Assembly (NCBI GenBank): GCA_027625915.1
Contig: JANTQA010000070.1
Span: forward strand, 6,515,001-6,579,000
Reading direction: 5' to 3'
Length of the DNA: 64,000 nt
From: Anaeramoeba flamelloides
Taxonomy: Eukaryota; Metamonada; Anaeramoebidae
Position 1 is the stretch's first letter; each line of letters opens with the position of its first letter. The notes under the pieces are model-generated. The model was given only the letters and a program-made list of their open reading frames with translations, searched no databases and had not been told where the DNA came from. Positions 46,639-58,600 of the stretch are shown piece after piece. Both the position numbers and the translations under genes were made by a program.

Positions 46639-48450
46639 TTATTCGAATTGTGTCAGAATTTTATTTTTGAAAATATATAAAAAGTATTCTACATCCTCAA
46701 AGGTCGACAAATAGCCTAAAGAAATTCTAGCGGTTCCTAACCATTTGTTATTCACAGTATATATGTCATCACCACATCCTTCCTTTTGTGTTATTAGTTT
46801 GTTACGATCTTTGTCATCAATTCCAAAGTATTTTGAGCATGATCCAGGGTTGCATAGGCAGCCACTTCTGATGTGTATTCCATGTTTGGAAAAGGCGTCA
46901 TCAATTATATTATATCCAATAAACTGCCCCTGTTGGTCGAGGGTGTTAAAGGAGATTATACCACCTTGTACATCGCCATTTTTTTCTTGTTTCCATTTCC
47001 CATAAATTTTGACAACCTTTGCACCGTTGCTCCAGGTGAGTTCATTTAACTTTTCATACAAAAATCTGGTTAGGCTGTAGACGTGCCTGTTGATTTTCTT
47101 CATACCAAGGCTGTTCAGGAATTCAAAGCCATATTTGGCAGAGTTGATTTCTAAAAATGGGACAGTGCCGTCCTCGAATTTTGTTGAGGGGTTTGGGTGC
47201 AAAACACAGAAATCGGTATCAGACGAAGTCAAAAGGATCGTTCCTCCGCCCCAATAACTTTTTTCCAATTTTTTAATTGCCTCGTTTCGCGCTATCAGCG
47301 CGCCGAGCCCGGTGGGGTAGCCGAACATTTTGTATAAGGATATAGCGACAAAATCCGCTGGGTTCTTTTCCAAATCCAACTTGTGTGTTGGCAAAAAGGC
47401 CGCAGCGTCCAATAGGACCATCCAATTTGTTCCTTCGACGGGTGGGTTGTCCTGGAATTTATTAATCCAATTCAAATCAAATTTGGCGCCATCAAAATTG
47501 GATTCTGCGGGGTAGCTAAATAAATGATACACAGTTTTGTCTTTGCCTCCTCCGTTCTCGTCATCGTCATCGTCACCGTAGTGCGCCTGGATATTACTTT
47601 TGTATTGCGTCTGGAATTCCAAAATTTCTTCTTCTTCGTCATCTTCTTCCCCGTTGTGCTTCAAATTGTTGTTGCCGTAGTCTTCATAATTGTTGCTTAC
47701 TTGGTCTGTTTTTAGGATTTTTTTCCAAGTTTTTTTTTGCCAATTCAGCACATCCTCTTCGTCAATAGAAAAGAACCCGTTCCCTCTGTCTTTGGCATAC
47801 TCCCTCACGCCAACGACAGAGTTGTGTGATCTTTTCAAATAAACAAACTTCGATTCCTTGCTCCATGGGAACGACTCCCCAATCATCTTCAGGGCCTCTG
47901 TTGTGCCCGAAGTGAAGACGATCGAATATTCTTCGGGATCTGCATTCAAAAAGTCTCGGATTTGGCCACGGAGATGCGACAGCGCCCTTTCGCTTCGCTT
48001 GGAAGAGGGCGATCTTGAGTGTGGGTTGCCATACACATTGTTGGCAAGATCGCGAAACGACTTTTCGATGACCGTGTGTGGGTACAAAGCAGCTCCCGTG
48101 TAGTCCATGTAGCATTCCTCTAATCTTGAGAGCTCTTTTGAAACGATCTTTTCAATTTCACCGTCATACCCATAATCATCCCCAAACCTTTGCAAAAACT
48201 CTTCTTTGAGTTCCGGTGAGTGGTACTCATCCATTTTCTCTTTTTCAAATAAAAATGGCTTTTTGTTCTCCGCACCCAATAGGAGCCCATTTGCGTTTTG
48301 TCTGTTAGCATTCGTTAGGCCTCCCCTGAAAAGGGTTGAAAATTCTTGATAAAGAAATGGCACTAATATGACCACGGGTAAAAGATACAAAAAGGCATGT
48401 GGCTTTGGTATACCGTCCTGTCTTTTTTCTTTTTTTTCTTTCCTTTGCAT
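46639..48450 (-). CDS. MOCOS: Molybdenum cofactor sulfurase-like PLP enzyme, membrane-anchored, no MOSC domain
   Basis: Intronless, 603 residues from the ATG at 48450 (the frame also opens three codons earlier, without ATG). It matches the NifS-like N-terminal domain of eukaryotic Moco sulfurases, which draw sulfur from L-cysteine for xanthine and aldehyde oxidases. Signatures are YMDYTGAALYP, NVYGNPHSRSPSS, VFTSGTTEALK, LFSYPAESNFDGAKF, SLYKMFGYPTGLGAL with the PLP lysine Lys374, the WGGGT loop, FEDGTVPFLEI, and RSGCLCNPGSC with the catalytic cysteine region near residues 531-538. Unusual features: a hydrophobic segment at about residues 20-34 after a basic start, suggesting a membrane anchor with the enzyme on one side; an acidic low-complexity insert at about 252-305; and an end right after the NifS domain, where human MOCOS continues with a roughly 400-residue MOSC part. 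G+C is well above the neighbours. Family is firm; function as a true Moco sulfurase is inferred. Confidence 0.92.
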   Translation of the reverse strand: MQRKEKKEKRQDGIPKPHAFLYLLPVVILVPFLYQEFSTLFRGGLTNANRQNANGLLLGAENKKPFLFEKEKMDEYHSPELKEEFLQRFGDDYGYDGEIEKIVSKELSRLEECYMDYTGAALYPHTVIEKSFRDLANNVYGNPHSRSPSSKRSERALSHLRGQIRDFLNADPEEYSIVFTSGTTEALKMIGESFPWSKESKFVYLKRSHNSVVGVREYAKDRGNGFFSIDEEDVLNWQKKTWKKILKTDQVSNNYEDYGNNNLKHNGEEDDEEEEILEFQTQYKSNIQAHYGDDDDDENGGGKDKTVYHLFSYPAESNFDGAKFDLNWINKFQDNPPVEGTNWMVLLDAAAFLPTHKLDLEKNPADFVAISLYKMFGYPTGLGALIARNEAIKKLEKSYWGGGTILLTSSDTDFCVLHPNPSTKFEDGTVPFLEINSAKYGFEFLNSLGMKKINRHVYSLTRFLYEKLNELTWSNGAKVVKIYGKWKQEKNGDVQGGIISFNTLDQQGQFIGYNIIDDAFSKHGIHIRSGCLCNPGSCSKYFGIDDKDRNKLITQKEGCGDDIYTVNNKWLGTARISLGYLSTFEDVEYFLYIFKNKILTQFE

Positions 48451-48957
48451 TGAAAGCAAATGAAATTTTGTGTTTGAAACAATAAAATTGTGTTTTTGAA
48501 AAAATAAATTTTCACAAATTCTCTTCCATTTTTATTTTTTACTGGTTTTTGTTCTCCATAGCTGGGGTTATTTCCTATTGATTGTATAAGAATGAAGAGT
48601 TATTTTTGTTTGATAGTTGGTTTTTTTAAGGATAAATTTTTATAAAATAATTATTTAATTAATTGTACAACTCTGTTTGTTATTCAATTTTAAAGTGTCA
48701 AATTTGTTTTAGAAAGGTTTTTGAGGTTCATTAAAAATATAATTCATGAGGTTATCAGCAGGAAAAAATGATATTTTTTTCAGAATTTCCCAATAAACCT
48801 TGTTTCCAGTGTTTTACATTATTTTCAATTGGAATGTAGATTTCCAATTTTAATCTTCATTAGGAAAGCCAAAAACTAACCACTTGTTCAATAGTTTTTA
48901 AAATTATGCTCTTTTATTATTACTTATCAAAAACTTGATGTAATAAAGTTGGATCAA

Positions 48958-49290
48958 AAAAAAAAATCAAAAACATTTTTTTTTTTAATTGTTTATGGCC
49001 GCAATTGAATCACGAACTATTGTCCTTGTATGGAAGCAGTTATTTAATGACTTATCGTAGGTTTGAAAATGTATTTGTAATTAATGTTAACTAGTAGAGC
49101 ATAAGTATTTTTCTCTTTTGTTTTTTGGTTTATTATTTTTACTATTTTCTTTTTCATTTTTTCATTGTTTTCTAGTGTTTTCTTATTTTGAGTTTACTTA
49201 AATTTGAGGTACTCTGGTTTGACTCAGTCTTTTAACCACTCTAATCTTGCTTCATTATAGGTCGGGCATTCCCATAAAAAAAATCAAAAA
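48958..49290 (-). mobile_element. Possible LINE 3' remnant
   Basis: At 49290-49220 the minus strand reads FLWECPTYNEARLEWLKD, closely resembling the LINE knuckle segment [13 protein letters not shown] of family 2. The rest is too decayed to align, and the 3' hairpin is not recognised. Confidence 0.4.
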
Positions 49291-49849
49291 CTTGAAAAAA
49301 TTCTAAATATATTAATAAAAAAGAAAAACACTTATGAGTAACTATCCAACATAAATATTATATATAACCCGAAATTAACAACTAAATTTCAGAACACTGT
49401 TCTAATGTAAGTACAATAGGGTTCTATTTATGCCTTACCAAAAATAAATACAATAACAAAATTTATCTATTTTTTATTAAGATTATATCAATACTTCACA
49501 AGTATGAAGAAATTTTTTCTAAAAAAAATTAAATATTTGCTAATTTTACACTTTTTAATAACTTCAATTATAATAAATGCTATTGGTTAATAAAAGATCT
49601 TTGATCAAAAAATATTTTTAGAGATATTTTATAATGTTAGTACAAAAAGACAATTTTCCGTATAAATATTTTTTTCAAATTTAAAAGTAAAAATTTTTGA
49701 GAAATTTTTTGCTTCTATCTAAGACATAATTTTTTTATATTTTAAAACTCTGACAAACCTGATAAATATCTTTCAAATAGAATCAATTATTTTTGATTAT
49801 TAAAGAATTATTTCTTCTTTTAAATTGAAAAAATATAAATTATTTTTCT

Positions 49850-50460
49850 TTATTCTTTTGAACTCTTTAAAATTTAGGCACTAACGTAGGTACTTTCATT
49901 ATATTTTCCAGAATTAAAATGAATAGAGAAAAATCAGGAATTTTGCTCAATTCTTTTGAATTTTGGAAAATCGCAGTTATTTTTTCTTGATTTTTTTGTT
50001 TATTTATAAAATCAATTGATTTTACATATAAAACTCAAAACTTCAAAAAAAACACTTTCGTTATTTTTTTTTTTAATTTGTAAGAATTAAGTGAAAACTT
50101 TGATTTTTCTCTCTTCTTTTGAATTATAGAAAAGTTATGTTCTATACAGCAATTACACTGCTTGACGGCACTTTCGTTAGGTTTTTTTTTTAATTTTTGA
50201 AATAAACGGAGAATTTCAATAAATTTTTGGTTTATATCAAAAAGTAAAAAACAACCTAGAACACTTTATAAATAAAATCGAAAACCTTAAAAAAACCTAG
50301 AACACTTAACAAATAAAACAGAAAATCTCAAGAAAGGTTAGGTACTCGATGGAACTCTAAGTACACTTTCGTTAGCTTTACCTGAATTCAGAAAGTTTTG
50401 TAAATTTTCGATTTTATTCCAAAAAGTAAAAAAATCATATGACTTTGAATATTTGTCATC
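49850..50460. repeat. Palindromic repeat mosaic, copy 4
   Basis: Includes ttttccagaattaaaatgaa / ttttgaattttggaaaat as an inverted pair, the ggcactttcgttaggtttt word and aaacagaaaatctcaagaaa. Confidence 0.55.
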
Positions 50461-50979
50461 AGATTTTTTTCTAATTTGAGTTTTTTTTAGATGATAAAAG
50501 TACTTTTAGAAAATTTATTTTTATCTATTCAAAAAAATATCCTATGGTTATTTTTGAGGAAAAATCATTGACAGATGGATTTAAAAATTATTTACACCAA
50601 AATATTCCCTTTTTTAGGATAGAGTTTTTTAAAAATTATTGTATTATTAACAACAATAAATTAACCAGTATCAAAATTTTTAAGAAATGGGATGTTGATT
50701 ATATAGTGAATAAGCTCTTTTAATATGAATGAAATTATAATTGACATAATTATTTTCTCTAACTTGAAATTTTCAATCTCATTTTTTCATACTAGTATAG
50801 TGAACTTAATTTTTCTGAAATTTTGAAAAAATTAAATCAACTTTTAAATAAAAAAAAATTCAAAAATTTTTTAATACTTTCAAAATTGATTTAATTAATT
50901 CAATTAATAGAATTCAATTCAAATTGTCTTTAATTTTTATTTTTGTAAAATATGAAAATAATTTTTTTCAATCTTTTTG

Positions 50980-51400
50980 TTTGTTATTTTTATTTAATTT
51001 TTATATTACTTAACATGTAACTTTTCAACAAAAAAAAAAAAAAAATCGAACATTTATTATTGGGTTACAATTGGATTCTTTAAATCAAAGAATTTAAATA
51101 AAATTAGTTGATGGTATCAAACAATTTGATCGAGCAATATTTATTAATATGAATTTAAATATATTTGTCAATGATTTTTTTTTTTTGTGCTCATCTCCAA
51201 ATTTTTCAACATTATTGTGATTTATTAGTATTGATAATTATTTATTATTATTTTTATGAGTATTGTAGTTTATATATAATTTTTAACATTTTAATTAGTG
51301 AAGGATTCAATATAGTTGAAGTTTCTATATGTGATTAATTAAGATTTTTTTTTGAAAAATTTACTTTTAGTCTGTTAAAAATTGTGAATTGGGGTTTTAT
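50980..51400. repeat. Dispersed repeat R3, copy 3
   Basis: More diverged copy of the repeat at 3480 and 23440 (atttgatcgagcaat, gctcatctccaaa, tattgataattatttatta). Confidence 0.5.
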
Positions 51401-51574
51401 TTCTGAGAACTAATAAAAAAAATAGTAGATTATTGATATTTTAAGTGTTCTCCCACTCTTTTTTTCACAATTTAATATACTTGTATCTATTTTTATTTTT
51501 TATTTTTTTTTTAATTTGAAAAAATTATTTTCTAATAATTGAATATTAAGTAGTAATAAGTGGAATAAGTTGTA

Positions 51575-52425
51575 AAATAATTTTTTTTTTTTTTTTTTTA
51601 TTTTTGAAGAAGTGTAAATTACACTCTAATTGCCTTTTTATTTAAATCCCCTTTCAGAAATTTAATTGTAAAATTATAGATTTTAGGATTATTAATTAAT
51701 AATAATAATTTTAAGCTCTCACAACTTAAAATTATTTCTTTAAAATTTAATTCTTTTAATTTATTCAGAAAAATCAATCTACAATTTTCATAGAAAGGAC
51801 ATATCCCTTAAAAAATGATTGATATTTTCTATTATTTCCTTCTGTTCATATTTTAAACATAAAGTACAAAATCTGTTTGAAATTTTATTTATTACATAAT
51901 AATATCTATTTAAGCAGTTGGTAAATGTTCTGGATTTTAGAAGTGTTGAGTTGAGGGATAACTTGTATATTTATGAGTTTTAAATAAATATATTTAATAT
52001 TTTATTATTGCGGAATATTGTTGTACCTACCAACTGGTAGAATCCAGAAATATTAATAATTATAATTACAACTTCTTTTTTAAGAAGTTTTAAACTCTCC
52101 GAATTCCTTTTAATTTTATTGTTAATTTTTTTAGTTAATTTTTATTAGTTTAATCAGATAAGCCAGAGATTAATTTTTTAATTTATTTTTAAATTTGAAT
52201 TTTTTTTTGTTAATTGAAATTGTCAAATTGTCAATATTTAATTCAATTTTATAAATGAGAATTGATATGTTTCTAAATAAATACCCAAATATTTAATCTT
52301 TGATAAATCTTTTGATACAACTATTTTATCTTTATTAGGTTTTAATCCAAATTGAAAAATTATTTAAAAGAATTTTGTTTTAAGTGTTCTTTTTTTATTC
52401 CAATAATCCGATGAAATAATTGTTT
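51575..52425 (-). mobile_element. LINE family 1, second copy
   Basis: On the minus strand 52400-52280 encodes FGLKPNKDKIVVSKDL and KYLGIYLE (reverse transcriptase motifs D and E). 51880-51780 carries the decayed knuckle region, and 51650-51594 the 3' end ttagagtgtaatttacactt, cttcaaaaataa and an A tail. It is 5'-truncated and multiply interrupted. The 5' boundary and target duplication are uncertain. It sits about 200 bp upstream of the SAR1 start, in antisense orientation to that gene. Confidence 0.75.
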
Positions 52426-52631
52426 TTTTTAATTCTCTTTGAAATTCAAAAAAAAACCGTAAATTATGCAATATTTAAACTTTCTTTCATCAAGTCGATC
52501 TTAAAGACTATTTTTTATTGATTACATTGTACTTCATTATACACAAAGACCCAAAAGTTGTAAATTTTATATCAAATATCTTTTCATTTTTTTCAATTAT
52601 ATTTTTTTTCTTGACACGACTTGTTTGAAAA

Positions 52632-55600
52632 ATGTTTCTTGTAAATTGGTTTTTTGATGTGCTTGGTTGGATTGGACTCTATAAAAAAAGCGCAAAAATC
52701 GTTTTCCTTGGGCTTGACAATGCAGGAAAAACAACATTAATGCATATGCTTAAAGATAACATTATGCAAATCCATGAACCTACTCTTCATCCAAGTAAAA
52801 AAAAGACAAATAATAAAAAAATTCTTAAAAATTTTCTTTTCTGGCTTTTCTTTACTCAATTTAACCCCACTTCTTCGTTTGTTCTAAACTTTTTAAACAT
52901 TCAAAAAATTCAAAAATATAGCAATGGAAGAAATTGAAATTGAAAATATCAAATTTAATGCGTTTGATCTTGGTGGACATAAAGAAGGTTTTAATACTTT
53001 TCTTTTTTTTTTTTTAAATTATCTTTTGTTTGTTGGATTATTGATTAAGGATATTTGAAATAAGCACTTCACAAAATCCATCACCTCATTGTTTATTATC
53101 ATTTTTCTTAAAATTTAATCAAAGCGTCTTGAGACAAATGAGTTCTTCATAATTTACTTTTTCTTTTTGGATTTGGAAAAACAAAAATAAGTGTGAACCA
53201 AAAAGTTTTCAAAACGAAAGTTTACATGAATCTTGAAACAGTACACAAACTGTTAATTACTTATTTTTAGGGCTACCTATTAAACACTTTTTAAGTCATC
53301 CCTTTTTTTGAATGACTTTCTTGTTTTGAAATTGAAAAAAGAAAAAACAATCCTTTGATTTAATCAAGTGTTTTTTGAAGCCATTTGATTTGTGTTATCA
53401 AGATTTACTTCAAAAATATCAAGGAATTTACCTTCAAATTTTATTTTACATTGGGTATATTATTGGACATTAAATTAGATGTTGAATTGGGACAAGAAGA
53501 AAAAAAGCACGGGTTGTATTTTCAAAATTGGTTTTATATTGTGGGTACAGATTTTGTTGATCACTGTATTCTAGTAAAACCAAGTTCCCTATATTGACTT
53601 AGCCTTTGGGAAAAAAAGTGAAACTAGGAAAAAAGTTCAACACGATTTTAAATTGGAAACCTGAAGAGAATCACAGAAAACGAAAACAAAAATCAATTAA
53701 AAGAAGATATAAATTAACCCCAAAGAATAATCCGTTATATTATTTTCAATCAAGCCAACAAAAACAATTTAAATCTACTTTCCTATTGAAATTGTTTGAG
53801 TGGTTTTGGAGATCACAAAAATAATCAAATTTTTCAAAATTTTTTAATAATAGATCAGTCAAAGAAAAATCCCGACTCAAAGAAAGTATTAAAAAAAAAG
53901 ATTATTGTGTTTAATACTTCATTTAGTCTTTAATTTTTTATTTTTTCTTTTTTTAATTGATCTTTGTTTTCGTTTTCTGTGATTCTCTTAAGGTTTCCAA
54001 TTGAAAATCGTGTTGGACTTTTTTTTCTGTTACACTTTTTTTCCCAAAGGCTAATTCCTTATTTACAAAGACAAAAAATCTTTCACAGTATTTCTCAATT
54101 AACAAAAAATATTGAACCAAATTAATACAACAAAGAAAAAATTGATTTGATCTCTACGTAAAAAAATCAATTTCTTAGGATCTTTTTTCATTTGGACTTC
54201 ATAAAAATAAAAAATGGTTTCTTAATTTTCAAAGTTTTTTTGATAAATTTTAACGATTCAAGATTTTTCTATCGTAATTATTTTTTGAAAAACTGAAATA
54301 TTCTGAATGGTTTTAAGTGATAATTTCAATGCCAAAATTTTGTTGAGGAAATAAGAACCAGATATTGTTTTTCTCTCATTAAAAGTTGTTATTCTTTAGA
54401 TCCCTTTTAAAAAAACTCTGTAAAAAAGATTTTTCGATACAGACTTCAAAATAGGTAATTGACAGTTTGTTTTCTGCTTTAAAGATCCTTAAGGAAACTT
54501 TTTGGTCACAATTATTCGAGATTACTTTATTTTTCAATTTTTAAAAAATTAGAATTAAGCACCTTTTTGGTGCCGATTACACCCTATCTATACCTACTAT
54601 AAACTTTTTATATTTATAGGTTTATGGATATTAAATTAGCACTTTTTTTGATTTGGAATAATCATTAATCATTGTAATTTTTTTGTTCAAATTTTGATAA
54701 TTAAATATTTTGTACTAATTGGGGATTGGAATTAAAAGAAAAATCCCACCACAAGCAAGAAGAATTCAGAAAATAAACTAAAGGTAAATAGAATGAAGCG
54801 ATCTTAATTTTAATTTTACTAAGGATAAATTTAAAATCTTTTGCTTTTTCATTTGAGAAATATTGTTTTTTTTTCAATAATAAAATTTAAATTTCGGCTC
54901 CTTATTAAATACCTTTTAATATATTCTCTTTTTGAAGTTACTCATACAAAACAGAAGATATCAAATCTCAGATGAATTTTCCAAAAGAACTTTAGAAAAA
55001 AAGATGAGAAAAAACTAAATGAAAAAATTTTGATTCTTCAAAAATAAAATAGGCAAATCGATGTGAAAGGCCTAGAATCTATTTTTTAACTCTTCTGGAA
55101 TTATCTAATTCTTCATCTTCAAAATCGAATGGAAATTGTATCAGATATTTTAATTAACTTTTGAGAGAAATTTCAACAAAATCCCTTCATAAATTCACCT
55201 GAATACAGAAAAACTAAATTTGAAAAATCATTCAGATCCTATAACACTTGATCTTTAAAGAAGTTTGAAAATAAAAATAAAAATTATTAATCATTCTTAA
55301 ATCAAGTTGACTTACTTTCACAAAGCAAAACTTATATAAACAAAAAAAAAATCAAGATCTTTATAAGATTTTAATCCGAAAAGTTCAAAAAAATTTAAAA
55401 ACATTTTTATTACTTTTTATCACAGAAATCACAGAAACCTTAATCTCAAATTTTGATAACTTTTTGATTTTTTTTTCTCAGGTGTAAATTCAGTTACTTT
55501 GTGTTTTACTAATTATAAATTAGTTTTGCAGGGTACTAAAAATGAGAAACCACGGAATTATCATAAACTCGAAGATTTTAGTTTTGAAAATAATTTAATT

Positions 55601-58600
55601 TTCTCGTAAGAGTATTAATAGGGGAAAGATATCTGTTTTTTAATACTTTACAAAATATATTTTTTGAACCAAAAAAATAATTATTTTTTTTATTATTATT
55701 ATTATGGAAGAATAGTAAATTACACTCTAAATGTCCTTTTACTTAAATTTCCCCAAAGTTAATTTAAGCGTAAAACCATAGATTTCACAATGTTTCAAGA
55801 GAAAGAAACACCCACATTTTTTTATGTTTAAAAAGCAAAAGCAAAAAAATGAAATTTAAAAAGGAAAAAAGATAAAGAAAAAAGAAATTTAAAACGGGGT
55901 TTTCTAAAAAGCAATTGGCAAAAAATCAAAGAAAAAAAAAAATCAATGCTATCTTTAATTAAGGACTCCCAAAATCATAGTCACAATACTTTTAGTTGGT
56001 TTAATAATTTGATAATTGATCATGAATGTTCACTTGGGGATCTTTATTTAATTGTTGTAATTTCTTTTTTTTTTTTTTGATCTGATTCGTTTTAAACCTT
56101 TATTCATGTTTAAACTTTGCTTTTTCGTTTTTATTTTCAAGTTACTCATCCTTTCGTGTTTCAGGGTCTTCAGTATTAGCAAATAACCACTCTATCTTTT
56201 TCCTTTGTAACTATTCTTCCCAATATAAAGAAGATTCGACCAGGGTAAAAATGGAAAAAAATTAAAATGATTATTTACTGTTAAAAAGAAAATTAATTCT
56301 TTTTTTTTTGGGGGGGGTATCCCTAATAAAAAACTTTTTTTATAACATGTTATATGTGTGATATATACATGTTTTAAAGGATGAAAGTGTTTTAAAATTT
56401 GAAATACAAATTATATATAATAACTATAATACCTTTTAAAACATGTTTTTAAAAATACTCACATTTTAAAACATTTTTTTATTGTTTTAAAATGCGTTTT
56501 AAAGCTTTATAACATGCCTTATACATGTTATATATCTTAAAACAGGTTACAAGATATGTTATAAATTTACAGAATCAATAAAAAAAAACATTTGATGAAC
56601 ATGTTTTAAAATTGTTATAAAACAAAATATGTTTTAAAAGCAAAAAAAAATAAATTTTATATAACATGTTCAGTAAAGTTCTATAAGTATTATAAGTATG
56701 TTGTAAAAATTTAAATACAATAATAAAATGAAATTCTTTGTATATAAATTATTAGAGAAGATTAAAAAAGAAAAATGAAATTCTTCTTAGTTTATATTTA
56801 TTTTTTTGTATGGAAAAAAAAGACGAAAAGAAAGTAAGTAAGAATGAGTTTATTGCTTCAGATGAATATCATATTTATTCGAATGGTAATGTATATTTAT
56901 TGATAAATATTTTTTGGGTCTTGAAACGTTGTTATTAAATTGATTCGCCCACTTTTGAATTCTAAGGAAATTAAGGTAATGAGTTTTCAGTTTTCTGTGG
57001 TTTCTGTGATTTCTGTGATTACTGTGATTACTGTGATTCTGTTCAGTTTTTTGTTTAAATGATTAAAATCCTATTTGTTTTATATGTGGAAGAAGAAATT
57101 GAAATAAAGAGAAGAATAATTTTAAAATAAATAGGTATAAAAATATATTTAAAATTAATCAAGTTATATAATTTCTTTTACATTTTTCACTTAATTTTGA
57201 ACAGTAAAATCGGAAATTAAAATTTTGATTATTTTCTCAAATTTTAATAAATATGTTAGTTTCTATCATATAATGTTCAGGAAACAAAAAATAACTACCT
57301 GATAATTAATCATAATTTTCCCAAGTAATAAAACTTTCACATAAATAGTTTAAAAATCCAGGGATTATAAATGTTTTTTTCAAAAGTTTAAATTTTGATT
57401 TTTTATACTTTTTATCTTTTTAAAATTTACCTTTTTAAGTTTTTGGGTTCTTTAGGTTCCTTAAGTTCCTCCTCTTTTTGTTTGTAAGTGTTTTTTTGTA
57501 GAAGGTAAAAGTCAGAAAAATCAATAGAAAAATTGATAGACTTGTTCATTACTAGATCATTAACAAACTAATTGTATATGATCAGATCTTAAACGAATTG
57601 AACTGGACTCATGTAACTGAAGAGAAATGAAACAAACTAAAGTGAACCCAATTGAACTTTCCTTATTATCTGTTGAGTTGTTATATGTACTGAGTATTTG
57701 TTTTTGGGTCGGTAGTTTGTATTGGTATTTTACGAAAACAAGATTTGAGAAACTTACAAAATAAATAAAAAAAATAAAAAAAATAAATAATAAAAAAAGA
57801 AACTAAATTTTCAAAAACCAATTCTTATTCTTAAAAACTCGGCACTTTATAGATAAAACCAATATTAAATTTCTTAAATTAAAACCTAATAAAATAACAT
57901 ATTTCATTTGATCTATAGTTGTTCAGATATTTAGAACCCCTTGTTAAAACGAATCATGGTGGTAATTCAAAAAAAATCGATAAAAAGGAAACAACCACCA
58001 GCCCATTCAATACATGGGGTACACAAAAACATATTTTTAAGTTTTTACTCTTTTTGTATTCTCTTTCATTTTTTTCCTTTTTTCAGAAAACCAAATTGGG
58101 TCTAAAATACTTCTAATGGCTGTAATTAAAAGATTCTTTTGATTGCTCTATGAATTAGAAGTCACAAATTTAGTCACTTCAAAACTCTCTCTTTAACAGA
58201 TTAAGACCTCTTGAGCACTTAACCCTTACCAATAAAGCCTACTCTCTTTCATTCCTGGCTTTTCTTTCTCTTTTTCTTGTCGTTGGAGGGGATTTTATTT
58301 TTCCTATCATTTTTTAAAGAAAATAAACCCCATTCCAAAAATTTGGACACACCCAAAATCAAAAATAGGCAAAAAAAAAAACCCAATTTATTATATTTTT
58401 CCAAACCTAATATAAAACCACATTTAAGTTACCCATTATTAATGTTTTAATAAGTAATCATTTTAATCCAAATAAAAGAAACAAATATAAAACTCAAAAA
58501 TAAAAATAGGTGTGTCCAAAATAATGAAACGAGCGGAACAAAAAATGTATTGGTTAATTTGTTGACATTTCACCAACAATTGTTGATCGATCAAATGATA

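Larger units (their letters stand above)
48451..52631. other. Spacer between the sulfurase-like gene and SAR1
   Basis: These genes diverge, so both promoters lie here. It contains a doubtful LINE remnant (48958-49290), the palindromic mosaic (49850-50460), repeat R3 (50980-51400) and a LINE family 1 copy (51575-52425). The last about 200 bp before 52632 is the only free stretch for a SAR1 promoter. Confidence 0.5.

Noticed and set aside
53606-53824. 72-residue basic plus-strand frame
   Set aside because: It lies in one arm of an inverted-repeat element and has no transposase motif.
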